From positions 1-21,133 of IMG/VR virus record IMGVR_UViG_3300049732_000079: 21,133 bases of DNA, one strand, 5' to 3'. Each line of letters begins with the position of its first letter. Within the stretch, counting starts at the first letter, position 1. Below the pieces are notes generated by a model, which had not been told where the DNA came from, made no database searches, and saw only the letters and a program-made list of their open reading frames with translations. A program made the translations under genes and the position numbers. Source of the stretch: a virus. Shown in pieces: positions 1 to 6,350 of the stretch.

Positions 1-25
1 GGACTCCTGCGACGCTCAGAGTCAT
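1..25 (-). CDS. Start of a further gene, cut by the window edge
   Basis: An ATG at 25 has AGAGGAG six bases upstream and opens MTLSVAGV before the window ends. It follows the preceding stop by 51 bases on the same strand. Too little is visible to name it, but the strong ribosome-binding site makes a real gene likely. Confidence 0.55.
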
Positions 26-76
26 ATCGTCTCCTCTTGCCGCGTCAATCGCCGCCGACGCGGCCGAGGAACAGTG

Positions 77-475
77 CTAGGCGTTGCCTGCGGTGATCGT
101 GAACGACGAGATCGACACCGTCGCCCCCGACACGATGCTCGTGGTGTTCAGGTTCAGGTCGGAACCGGACGTGCCGACGGAGCCGTCAAGCACATGCGTC
201 GAGCCGCCAGACTGGACGATCCGGAACCACGTCGCTGTGCCGGTCGCGTTCGCCGACGAATCCGACGTGATCGCGTTGAGGGTGAGCACCCCACCGGATG
301 CCGCGGCGGCGAACGTCGAGTTGCATGTCAGCTCGGCGAGCAGCGTCGTCGCCGTGCCGCCCGTCGCCGGGCGGGACCCGTCGTAGATGCGCAGCAGCGC
401 CGACGCGCCAGCCCGCGCCGTGATCTCATCGAGCATGTTGTTTCGCAGCGGGTTCTCGTTCAGGCCGAGAGCCAT
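77..475 (-). CDS. Small conserved phage protein (putative virion protein)
   Basis: 132 residues. The start MALGLNENPLRNNMLDEI, then ALLRIYDGSRPATGG and LLAELTCNSTFAAAASGGVL, is a pattern I recognise from uncharacterised small proteins in tail or late regions of many tailed phages. The rest is Ser/Thr/Gly-rich and beta-like (TGTATWFRIVQSGGSTHVL, SIVSGATVSISSFTITAG). No membrane segment is seen. The ATG at 475 overlaps the preceding stop and has AGGAG about ten bases upstream. It may be a tail-tip or capsid decoration protein; function is unproved. Ends TAG. Confidence 0.7.
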   Translation of the reverse strand: MALGLNENPLRNNMLDEITARAGASALLRIYDGSRPATGGTATTLLAELTCNSTFAAAASGGVLTLNAITSDSSANATGTATWFRIVQSGGSTHVLDGSVGTSGSDLNLNTTSIVSGATVSISSFTITAGNA

Positions 476-600
476 CAGTCATCTTCTCCTGTGTCGTCGT
501 CCGGCTCGGGTTCCGGTTCGGGGTCGGGGTCGGGTGGGTTGATGACGGTCCCTTCGGCGTGAACCGTCAAAGTAATCGCGGCGGGCTCGACGTCGGACAT
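475..600 (-). CDS. Small acidic Pro-rich hypothetical protein
   Basis: 41 residues. The first half (MSDVEPAAITLTVHAEGTVI) could form beta strands; the second is a run of Asp-Pro and Glu-Pro pairs followed by DDDTGEDD, extremely acidic and probably unfolded. The Pro/Glu run comes from near-repeated six-base units. The ATG overlaps the holin stop (TGATG), so translation is probably coupled; the ribosome-binding site is weak. The stop overlaps the next ATG. I do not recognise a family; a role in virion decoration or as a linker peptide would be guesswork. Confidence 0.6.
   Translation of the reverse strand: MSDVEPAAITLTVHAEGTVINPPDPDPEPEPEPDDDTGEDD
503..539 (+). repeat. Degenerate six-base repeats encoding Asp/Glu-Pro pairs
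   Basis: Consecutive near-identical six-base units such as TCGGGT, TCCGGT and TCGGGG occupy this stretch on the plus strand. On the coding strand they give alternating Asp-Pro and Glu-Pro residues in the small acidic protein. Such runs can expand or shrink without breaking the frame. Confidence 0.7.
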
Positions 601-776
601 CAGCCGTCCGCCGGATCCGTCTCGTTCGGGAAGAAGTAGACGCCGATCGCCGTCAGGGCGGCAATTGCGACCTGCCACCAGTCGTCCTGGCTGAACTCTC
701 CGTCCGAAAGGGCGGCTTGGACGGTGGTGGCGACGAGGCCGGCGACGGCCACGAGAGCCTTCACGTACTTGGACAT
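600..776 (-). CDS. Holin (two-helix, putative)
   Basis: 58 residues: MSKYVKALVAVAGLVATTVQ forms the first membrane helix (about 5-23), a short acidic loop (SDGEFSQDDWW) follows, then a second helix (VAIAALTAIGVYFFP, about 36-50) and an acidic end. This matches the common actinophage holin or lysis membrane protein layout (helix, short loop with D/E and W, helix ending in P-N). Holins permeabilise the inner membrane so that the endolysin reaches the wall. The ATG at 776 has TAGGAG four bases upstream. An in-frame GTG at 860 would add a 28-residue Ser/Lys-rich extension. The stop overlaps the next ATG. Confidence 0.72.
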   Translation of the reverse strand: MSKYVKALVAVAGLVATTVQAALSDGEFSQDDWWQVAIAALTAIGVYFFPNETDPADG

Positions 777-783
777 GGTTCTC

Positions 784-870
784 CTATCTGCGGATGAGCC
801 CGACGAGGGCTTGGAGGGCGATGACGCCGACTTCGACGACGACGCTTGGGTGTCGGTCACCAGGCGCCTC
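784..870 (-). other. Open hydrophobic frame after the 871 stop, no own start
   Basis: Directly after the TAG of the preceding gene, the same frame stays open for 28 codons to a second TAG at 784, encoding a run with VVVEVGVIALQALVGLIRR, a plausible membrane helix with G or C at nearly all third positions. There is no ATG, GTG or TTG in it. A GTG at 860 with an ideal AGGAGG is in another frame, so it would need a -1 shift to reach this helix. It may be a frame-disrupted tiny gene, a readthrough tail or chance. Confidence 0.3.
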
Positions 871-1167
871 CTATGGGCAGGGTGTGACGGGGAACAGCCG
901 CTCGGTCGACGCGTACAGCTCGGCGGCGAGACGGGCAGCGGCTTCGTCGTCGGTGCCGGCTTGGATGACACGGGCAAGCTCGCCGGCGAACGAGACAAGG
1001 TTTTCGTTGGCGCGGTTGTCGAGCTCGCAGTCGGTGCGGGTCGACCGGTCGATCTCCCGTTCGAGGTCGGAGATGGTGCCGCGGGCGATGAAGAACCCGC
1101 ACGCCGACAGCAGGTACAGGATGGTGATGAAGATGGCGACCCGGTGGCGGCTCAGAAGGCGACGCAT
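871..1167 (-). CDS. Membrane-anchored small protein with lipobox-like motif
   Basis: 98 residues. A basic start (MRRLLSRHR) precedes a hydrophobic segment (about 10-28) that contains LSAC at 20-23, which fits the lipobox consensus; hydrophobic residues continue after the Cys, so it may instead be an ordinary membrane anchor. Residues 31-95 are helical and charged (TISDLEREIDRS, FAGELARVIQAGTDDEAAARLAAEL), with Cys at 47 and 97. The topology would place the C-terminal part outside the membrane, as in spanin-like or holin-accessory proteins. The ATG at 1167 is best (AAGGAG five bases upstream); a GTG one codon earlier is possible. Ends TAG. Confidence 0.6.
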   Translation of the reverse strand: MRRLLSRHRVAIFITILYLLSACGFFIARGTISDLEREIDRSTRTDCELDNRANENLVSFAGELARVIQAGTDDEAAARLAAELYASTERLFPVTPCP

Positions 1168-1358
1168 CACGTCTCCTTACCGTTGCCGTTGCGGCGCACC
1201 CGGTCGATGGCGTTCGAGACGGGGATGCCCATCATCAGCAGATAGAACGGCAGTCGGGTGATGTCGCCGGAGACGATTGCCGAATGCACCACCAAGGCGC
1301 ATCCGGTCGCGAACGAGACGACTTCGAGGCCGAGCCGGATGCGGGACGGTGTCCACAA
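1167..1358 (-). CDS. Small membrane protein, putative holin-like
   Basis: 63 residues with two probable membrane segments (about 9-30, LGLEVVSFATGCALVVHSAI, and 35-52, RLPFYLLMMGIPVSNAID) and a basic end (RVRRNGNGK). This two-helix arrangement with charged ends is common among phage holins and other lysis-region membrane proteins. I chose TTG at 1358 because AAGGA is seven to eight bases upstream; a GTG at 1394 gives 75 residues but has no ribosome-binding site. Its stop overlaps the next gene's start. It could be a holin, an antiholin or an unrelated membrane protein. Confidence 0.6.
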   Translation of the reverse strand: MWTPSRIRLGLEVVSFATGCALVVHSAIVSGDITRLPFYLLMMGIPVSNAIDRVRRNGNGKET

Positions 1359-1416
1359 GGCGGTTCCTTCCTCGGCCGCTTGCGGGCGCGACACCTAGCG
1401 GACTGGCGAGAGATTG

Positions 1417-1534
1417 CTACTGGCCGACGACGGCCACGATCACGACGACCGCCACCACGGCGACGACGGCTTCCGATCAGGAACGGGACCGCTACACCGC
1501 CGACGATGATCACGACGAGAGGGTGTTCGAGCAC
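1417..1534 (-). pseudogene. Frame-disrupted small membrane protein (putative)
   Basis: A GTG at 1534 has AGGAG nine bases upstream and encodes MLEHPLVVIIVGGVAVPFLIG, a good membrane segment. In the same frame it then turns into an Arg-rich stretch with poor codon use, running on to 1235 inside the next gene. In the neighbouring frame, the same bases encode EAVVAVVAVVVIVAVVGQ followed by TAG at 1417, with G or C at nearly every third position. So the natural protein probably needed one base fewer near 1470, a sequencing error, a mutation or a +1 shift. With a corrected frame it would be about 38 residues and wholly hydrophobic. I treat the function as unknown. Confidence 0.35.
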
Positions 1535-1590
1535 GCGCCCTGCTCCTGTTCGGGCTGGCCGGCGGGGAGGGAGCGACGTCGCCGGGTCGG

Positions 1591-1692
1591 TCAGTCGTCC
1601 TCGTTCCCGTCGAGCCGTCGGGCGGTCCGCCAGTAGCAGTCCCACGCCCGATGCCACAGCCGCCACAGCCGCCACAGCCAGTCGATCATCAT
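1591..1692 (-). CDS. Tryptophan-rich 33-residue protein in the lysis cassette
   Basis: A small gene that I found by reading the frame directly. It starts at ATG ATG (1692), 16 bases after the endolysin stop, and ends TGA at 1591. It encodes 33 residues with six Trp (5, 7, 10, 13, 17, 21), alternating with Arg and Leu (WLWRLWRLW), then an acidic tail (LDGNEDD). Codon third positions are almost all G or C, as in real genes here. The Trp and Arg spacing suggests an amphipathic helix like those of membrane-active peptides, so a lysis role is possible. The ribosome-binding site is weak; coupling to the endolysin is likely. I know no named family for it. Confidence 0.6.
   Translation of the reverse strand: MMIDWLWRLWRLWHRAWDCYWRTARRLDGNEDD
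1653..1679 (+). repeat. Three tandem 9-base repeats within the Trp-rich gene
   Basis: The unit GCCACAGCC on the plus strand occurs three times head to tail at 1653-1661, 1662-1670 and 1671-1679. On the coding strand it gives the repeated Trp-Arg-Leu step of the small Trp-rich protein. Gain or loss of units would change the helix by three residues without shifting the frame. Confidence 0.9.
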
Positions 1693-1708
1693 GTCTGCGC
1701 TCAGACGC

Positions 1709-2578
1709 TCAGGCGATGTTCTGGAAGTTGTTCACCTGGAGCCAGCCGACGTCGTCGACGTAGAACGTGGGCACGCCAGCTGCGGCAGCGTTGGCGACGT
1801 TCTTCTCTCCTTGGATCACCTGGACCTGTCCGCCTTGCACCATGACGGCCTCTTCGACGCCGCTCGGGGTCTTGTGCCTCACGATGACCATGTCGCGCAC
1901 CGTGCCTTTCGTGGTCGGGGTCGGTAGCGGCTGCGGCGGCGGGGTCGTTCCGCCGCCGCTGGCCGGGGTCGACTGCGGCAGGAAGATCCCGTCGTGGACC
2001 ATCCGCCAGATGCGATCCCCCGGGCACGCCGTGCGACGGTCGACGTCGCGGTGCCCGAGCTGGCGGCGGGCGCGCGGCCAGCGCGGCCACAGCACATGCT
2101 CGACGAGCCAGCGCACCGCGTTGATCTGCGACGGGTCGACGTAGCCGTCGAGCGACACGACCAGCTGCACGGCGACGTTCTCGGCGTTCTCGTCCTCGGC
2201 GTCGCCCGGCTCGTTCTGCGCCGCTGACCGGTACAAGCCGCGGGCCTCGAAGATCCACCCGAACTGTTCGCCCGGGCGGGCGGAGACGACGTAGTTGTAG
2301 CCGAGGTCGTAGCCTTCGTACTTCGCCGTGGTCGGGTTGTCGCGCCCGATCCGGTAGTCGTGCTGCATCGACCGCAGGTGAGCGAACGGGTCGCGGACGC
2401 CGATCTGGTAGCGGTTGCCGCCGGGCCAGTGGATCGTCTGCCCCTTGACTTCGCCGTCGACGTACGCCGCGAACGAGTTGGGGCGCCACTGATCGATCGG
2501 GCGTCCGGTGCGGTCCTTCGGGGCGGGGTCGGGGAACGTGGCGAGCCACTCTTCGCGGCGGATCAGACGCGGCGGCAT
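1709..2578 (-). CDS. Endolysin, N-acetylmuramoyl-L-alanine amidase (PGRP-like)
   Basis: 289 residues. The catalytic amidase_2/PGRP-like domain (about 40-200) cuts the bond between muramic acid and the peptide stem. Likely zinc ligands are H50 in QTIHWPGGN, H176 in QLGHRDVD and C185 in TACPGDRIW. YNYVVSARPGEQFGWIFEARG at 95-114 fits the fold's core strand and helix, as in actinophage amidases. A Gly/Pro/Thr linker (about 205-223) leads to a C-terminal domain (about 225-289) of unknown type, probably for wall binding. The ATG at 2578 has GGGAGG nine bases upstream. There is no signal peptide, so export should depend on a holin. Confidence 0.9.
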   Translation of the reverse strand: MPPRLIRREEWLATFPDPAPKDRTGRPIDQWRPNSFAAYVDGEVKGQTIHWPGGNRYQIGVRDPFAHLRSMQHDYRIGRDNPTTAKYEGYDLGYNYVVSARPGEQFGWIFEARGLYRSAAQNEPGDAEDENAENVAVQLVVSLDGYVDPSQINAVRWLVEHVLWPRWPRARRQLGHRDVDRRTACPGDRIWRMVHDGIFLPQSTPASGGGTTPPPQPLPTPTTKGTVRDMVIVRHKTPSGVEEAVMVQGGQVQVIQGEKNVANAAAAGVPTFYVDDVGWLQVNNFQNIA

Positions 2579-2692
2579 GGACGGTCACCTCCCAAGGCGT
2601 CTTTCCCGCATTTCCCGCCGTGCCTGGCGGCCGTTGCGGGGTGGGTGGGCACTGTCGTGCCCGACGACCGGTCTGCGGCCGCTCAGAGCGGC
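2579..2692 (-). other. Intergenic region with hairpins before the endolysin
   Basis: This 114-base gap is the largest in the window. It holds three short inverted repeats: 2678-2692 (six-pair stem, three-base loop, directly after the fibre-like gene), 2647-2662 (six-pair stem, four-base loop) and 2615-2630 (five-pair stem). None has a following U tract, so these may be weak terminators, processing sites or chance pairing in GC-rich DNA. A possible eight-codon reading frame (2611-2585) ends in the endolysin ribosome-binding site. I see no clear promoter. Confidence 0.35.
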
Positions 2693-3337
2693 TCAGAGGT
2701 ACAGGTCAGCGGCGGCCACGTCAACCAGCGCGGGCGGCATATAGAACTCGTCGTTGTCGGCCCACGTGAACGGCACCGTGGACGATGAGACCGCCGCGTA
2801 GACGTTCGTGTCGGTGGCCGCGACCGTGTCGAGCGCCAGCGCACGAAACGAGGTCGTGGACACGTCGTATACGTAGCCGAGGTAGGTGCGCACGCCCGAG
2901 TCGGTGAACGTGCACGGCCACTTGAGTCGGACAGCGGCGGTGGCCGTGAGCGGATCGGTGGCCATCTCCAACGGCGACGAGAACCTGATGTCGCCCGACG
3001 CTTCGCCGGTGGTGCCCAGCTTCCACTCGACCGACACTAAGGCGCTGTTCCACCGCCGCTTATACACCCCCGCGACGCTGGGCGAACCGCCGGTGCCGAG
3101 CGTGACGTTCGTGAACGTCGGCGTGTACGTCTGCCATTCGAGGTCCCAGCCGAGCCAGCCGATGCCGTCGTCGAGGATGAACCGGTTCGTGTCGATCTCG
3201 AAGCACATCCGCCCGGGGTATCCGTTCGCCGGTCGGGTCGCCGACGTGATCTGGGCGAGCACCTGGACGCCGACCTCTTCGATCCACTCCGTGTCGGGCT
3301 TGACGACCGTGTCGGCGAATGAGGGGACACCAGGCAT
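2693..3337 (-). CDS. Minor tail / fibre-like protein
   Basis: 214 residues. The N-terminal part has SATRPANGYPGRMCFEIDT followed by ILDDGIGWLGWD, a pattern seen in phage tail proteins that carry a TRP...G...Y/FE.DTN...DG..W segment before a receptor-contact domain. The rest is beta-rich (WQTYTPTFTNVTLGTG, VYKRRWNSALVSVEWKLG). It probably sits at the tail tip and may bind host glycans. The ATG at 3337 has AAGGAC seven bases upstream and follows the large tail protein by 16 bases. The binding target is unknown. Confidence 0.75.
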   Translation of the reverse strand: MPGVPSFADTVVKPDTEWIEEVGVQVLAQITSATRPANGYPGRMCFEIDTNRFILDDGIGWLGWDLEWQTYTPTFTNVTLGTGGSPSVAGVYKRRWNSALVSVEWKLGTTGEASGDIRFSSPLEMATDPLTATAAVRLKWPCTFTDSGVRTYLGYVYDVSTTSFRALALDTVAATDTNVYAAVSSSTVPFTWADNDEFYMPPALVDVAAADLYL

Positions 3338-3353
3338 GAGCAGTCCTTCGCCG

Positions 3354-6350
3354 TCAGAAGTGGAACGGGTCTTCGCCGATCGCCGACACGCCGATCGCGA
3401 ACCAGGGCGCTTCGGCGGCCGACTCGACGGCAGGCACGAGGTACAGGCGGACGAGCCACGGCTGGTCGAGCGCCCGGGCGCTGAAGATCTCTTCGACGCC
3501 TTCCACGATGCAGTCCTGCGCGAGCGGGTCGCCGACCCCGTGCGGGGTGCGTTCGACCGCGACGCGGTGCCCGAGGTCGAGACCGAACACGACAGGGAAG
3601 AGAGCGTCAGGGTCGGCCCGGGGGAAGATCGACAGGGCGGCGATGCGTACCTGACGGTCCTTGTGGCGGCGAAGCACGTAGGCGGCGAGGTCGCGCACGG
3701 CGTCGTCGTTCGTGATCGGCGTCCCGCTGTACGTGCGGGTGCGGGTGGCGCGCCGCAGGCGGGTCGGGACGTAGCGGCGTTGCGGCAGCCCGCCCGGGCG
3801 CACCGCGATGACGTTGTTCACGATCGTGTCGAGCGACGCGGGTTCGATCGCGACCCCGTCGAAGTGCAGGGCCACGTCGTCGTCTGCGAACGTCGCTTGC
3901 ACGACGGTCGCCGGTTCGCTCTGAAGCTGCCAGATGCGGCCAGGGAATGTGAGCTTGCCGTCCCCGGCTACGAAGAAGCGCGTCTGCTCTGCCTCTGCGA
4001 GCGTGGACAGGTACTGAAGCAGTGTGCCGATCGGGGCGCCACGGACGTAGGTCGATCCGGCGGCGACGTCCGTGTACGACGTCGGCCAGCGGGCAGAGCG
4101 CAGCACCATCCGCGCCCGGTCTCCCGCCTTCTGTACGCCGAGCCCGATCTTCGCCGTGATGTGATGCTCGAGGATCGTCTGCGGATCAAGGTCCTCCGTG
4201 TAGGCGGCGATGTGACCGACCCCGACGCCTCGCGGCGACAGCCACACCCCGACCTGTCCAGCCACGCGATCATCAGTCAGCGACGCACCTGCCGTAGCTG
4301 TGGTCGCCAGTTGCCCGTCGACGTACACCTGGACGACGCTGGTCGGCCCGGCAATGGTTGTGAGCCGGGCGGCGACGTGGCGGTACTGGACGAAGTCGGG
4401 TCGGGCGACGTCGAGCGTGAGCAGTTCCTGGAACGACTGGGCGGCGAGAATCGCCGCGGCCCGCTGATCTTCGGCGGCCGATTTCTCGGACGCCTGCGCG
4501 GCTTCGACCGCGCGCTTCTGTTGCTCGACCAGGTCCAAGGTCCGCTGATTGTCGCGGCCGGTGATGCCTTCGACCCATGCCCAAACTTCGAGGTTCTTCC
4601 TGACCCGCTCGGCTTCCACCCGTAGCGCCTTCGCTCGCTTCGACGCGACCGCGGCGGCGTTCGCCTTCGCCGCGTCGAGCGACGCCTCCGCAGTCTCCGG
4701 GTCGAAGAACGTCGTAGAGCCGATCGTGACCCAGTCGGTCTGATAGTCGTCGGCGACCCCGTCGATGCACTCGAACCGGACTTCAGTGGTCTCGGTGAAG
4801 CGGCCCGCGACGGGCGTCGTACTGAAGGTGCGCCGAGCGTAGGCCCGCCATGCGTTCAGGCCAGAGTTCACCCTTGCTAGGTGCGCCGTGTACGTCTCGG
4901 TCCCTGATCCGCTGTAGTCGGGGAAGCGTTGCACTCCGACGTCGAGTAGGAGATCGACGGCGCGGATCGGCACGTCGCCGTCCGGGTGGTCATGCACCGC
5001 GTGCCCGGCGGCAGTCAGACCGGAAGCCCACGGTCCGGTCATCCCGTTACCCGCGTAGGGGGACACGGCCCGGGCTTCGTGTCCGGTCAGGACCTGCCCC
5101 TCGAAGTCGTGGCCCGACGCGTCGCGGGTGGCGCCGCCCGTCGTGTCGTCCAGCGGGAAGTAGACGAGCAGGTCGTCGTGCTGGCGCACCTTCAGTTCGT
5201 ACTCGGTGACAGGGCACTCTGCGCCTTCGAGCAGCTGGAAGGCGTCGACGAACTCGACGGTCGTGACGGTGGCGGCGTCGACGTCGCCGCGCATCATCTC
5301 CTGCCGCCAGTCCTGAGCGAAGCCGAACGCACGCCGGTAGGTCTCGCCGGCGAAGGTGGTCGAAACCCGGATCGGGACCAGCTCGAGCAGCTTCCCGAAG
5401 TAGGGCCCGTCCGCGTACGACGGGTCGTACTTCCGGTCGCGGCGCGCAGTGAACCGAAGCTCGCCTGACCCGGCGGTGACCGGCACGAGCTCGCTGCGCC
5501 TGCCCCGCTTCCACGCGACCGTTTCGACGTCGGCCGTGATGTCCGTCCAGACGTGGCTGGAGTCGTACGGCTCTGAGTCGAACGCGGCCTCGATCAGCAC
5601 CCCGACGCCGTAAGGGGTCTCGGTTGCTTCGTTGCCGCCGGTTCCGCCGCCACCTCCGCCGATCGTCCCGGTGATCGTGAACCCGACCGCCGACGCGGCG
5701 TGGCACCATCCGCCGCCCGACAGGTAGGTGTAGTCGAGCGTGTCGTCGGTGGACTCGAAGCGGGTCACGCCGAGCCAGCGGAGCGAAACGGACGAGCCCG
5801 AGGACGTGCCGTCGCTCAGCGAACCGGACGAGACCATCGTCGTGCCTGTGTCGGGATCGACGGCTGAGGGGATGCTGTATTCGTGCTGCGCGAAGTTCGA
5901 TAGGACCCATTCGGTCAGGGTCGGGCCGCGTGGGCTGAGCGTCGCCGTGAGAGCGAGCGCGCCGTCGGCGGTGCCGGTCGCGAAGAACGAGACGGTGCCT
6001 TCGACTTGGTAGACCTCGATCCGCACGATCGACGCGTTCGCCACGGTGGCGGTGATCGTGCCCGACAGGTCAGCGCCGACTGTCGCCGCGTAGATCGCGG
6101 TCAGGCATTGCCGGTTCGAGTCGGAGACGTTGGCGTCTTTCTCGATCGTCGACGTGAGCCCGTTCGGTGTGTCGTCGAAGGCGAGCGTCCCCAAGGTGTC
6201 GGTGATGACGGGGTTGCCGAGGACGCTGGCGGAGTTGCCGACGGCTTCGACGGTGACGAGCAGCGTCGCGCCTTGCACGAGTCCGGACAGGCTCGGCGTG
6301 GTCGCCGCGGTGGCAATCGCCGTCGCCCATCCGATGATCTCCGGGGTCAC
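3354..6350 (-). CDS. Large minor tail protein (distal tail/baseplate hub-like)
   Basis: 998 residues. Segments: an unusual N-terminal beta-rich domain (about 1-228); a glycine linker (TIGGGGGGTGGNEATE, about 229-244); a distal-tail-like domain (about 245-390, with VAWKRGRRSELVPVTAGSGE); a LamG-like domain starting LLVYFPLDDTTGG at 394, interrupted by a long helical segment (about 550-645) and resuming at VVQVYVDGQLATTATAG (672-688) to about 730; and a hub-like C-terminal part (about 740-998) with RFFVAGDGKLTFPGR. It probably forms the tail tip and contacts the host surface. The GTG at 6350 overlaps the tape measure stop as GTGA and is preceded by CCGGAG. A much longer upstream extension of the frame is shadow sequence inside the tape measure gene. 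Confidence 0.88.
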   Translation of the reverse strand: MTPEIIGWATAIATAATTPSLSGLVQGATLLVTVEAVGNSASVLGNPVITDTLGTLAFDDTPNGLTSTIEKDANVSDSNRQCLTAIYAATVGADLSGTITATVANASIVRIEVYQVEGTVSFFATGTADGALALTATLSPRGPTLTEWVLSNFAQHEYSIPSAVDPDTGTTMVSSGSLSDGTSSGSSVSLRWLGVTRFESTDDTLDYTYLSGGGWCHAASAVGFTITGTIGGGGGGTGGNEATETPYGVGVLIEAAFDSEPYDSSHVWTDITADVETVAWKRGRRSELVPVTAGSGELRFTARRDRKYDPSYADGPYFGKLLELVPIRVSTTFAGETYRRAFGFAQDWRQEMMRGDVDAATVTTVEFVDAFQLLEGAECPVTEYELKVRQHDDLLVYFPLDDTTGGATRDASGHDFEGQVLTGHEARAVSPYAGNGMTGPWASGLTAAGHAVHDHPDGDVPIRAVDLLLDVGVQRFPDYSGSGTETYTAHLARVNSGLNAWRAYARRTFSTTPVAGRFTETTEVRFECIDGVADDYQTDWVTIGSTTFFDPETAEASLDAAKANAAAVASKRAKALRVEAERVRKNLEVWAWVEGITGRDNQRTLDLVEQQKRAVEAAQASEKSAAEDQRAAAILAAQSFQELLTLDVARPDFVQYRHVAARLTTIAGPTSVVQVYVDGQLATTATAGASLTDDRVAGQVGVWLSPRGVGVGHIAAYTEDLDPQTILEHHITAKIGLGVQKAGDRARMVLRSARWPTSYTDVAAGSTYVRGAPIGTLLQYLSTLAEAEQTRFFVAGDGKLTFPGRIWQLQSEPATVVQATFADDDVALHFDGVAIEPASLDTIVNNVIAVRPGGLPQRRYVPTRLRRATRTRTYSGTPITNDDAVRDLAAYVLRRHKDRQVRIAALSIFPRADPDALFPVVFGLDLGHRVAVERTPHGVGDPLAQDCIVEGVEEIFSARALDQPWLVRLYLVPAVESAAEAPWFAIGVSAIGEDPFHF

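Noticed and set aside
1235-1416. Arg/Ser-rich continuation of the GTG-1534 frame
   Set aside because: Codon third positions are poor and it overlaps the next membrane gene by over 100 bases; probably not translated as a real protein.
2886-4625. Long plus-strand open frame (579 codons)
   Set aside because: It lies opposite the minor tail gene, is rich in Arg, Asp and Gly without domains, and is an expected antisense shadow in GC-rich DNA.
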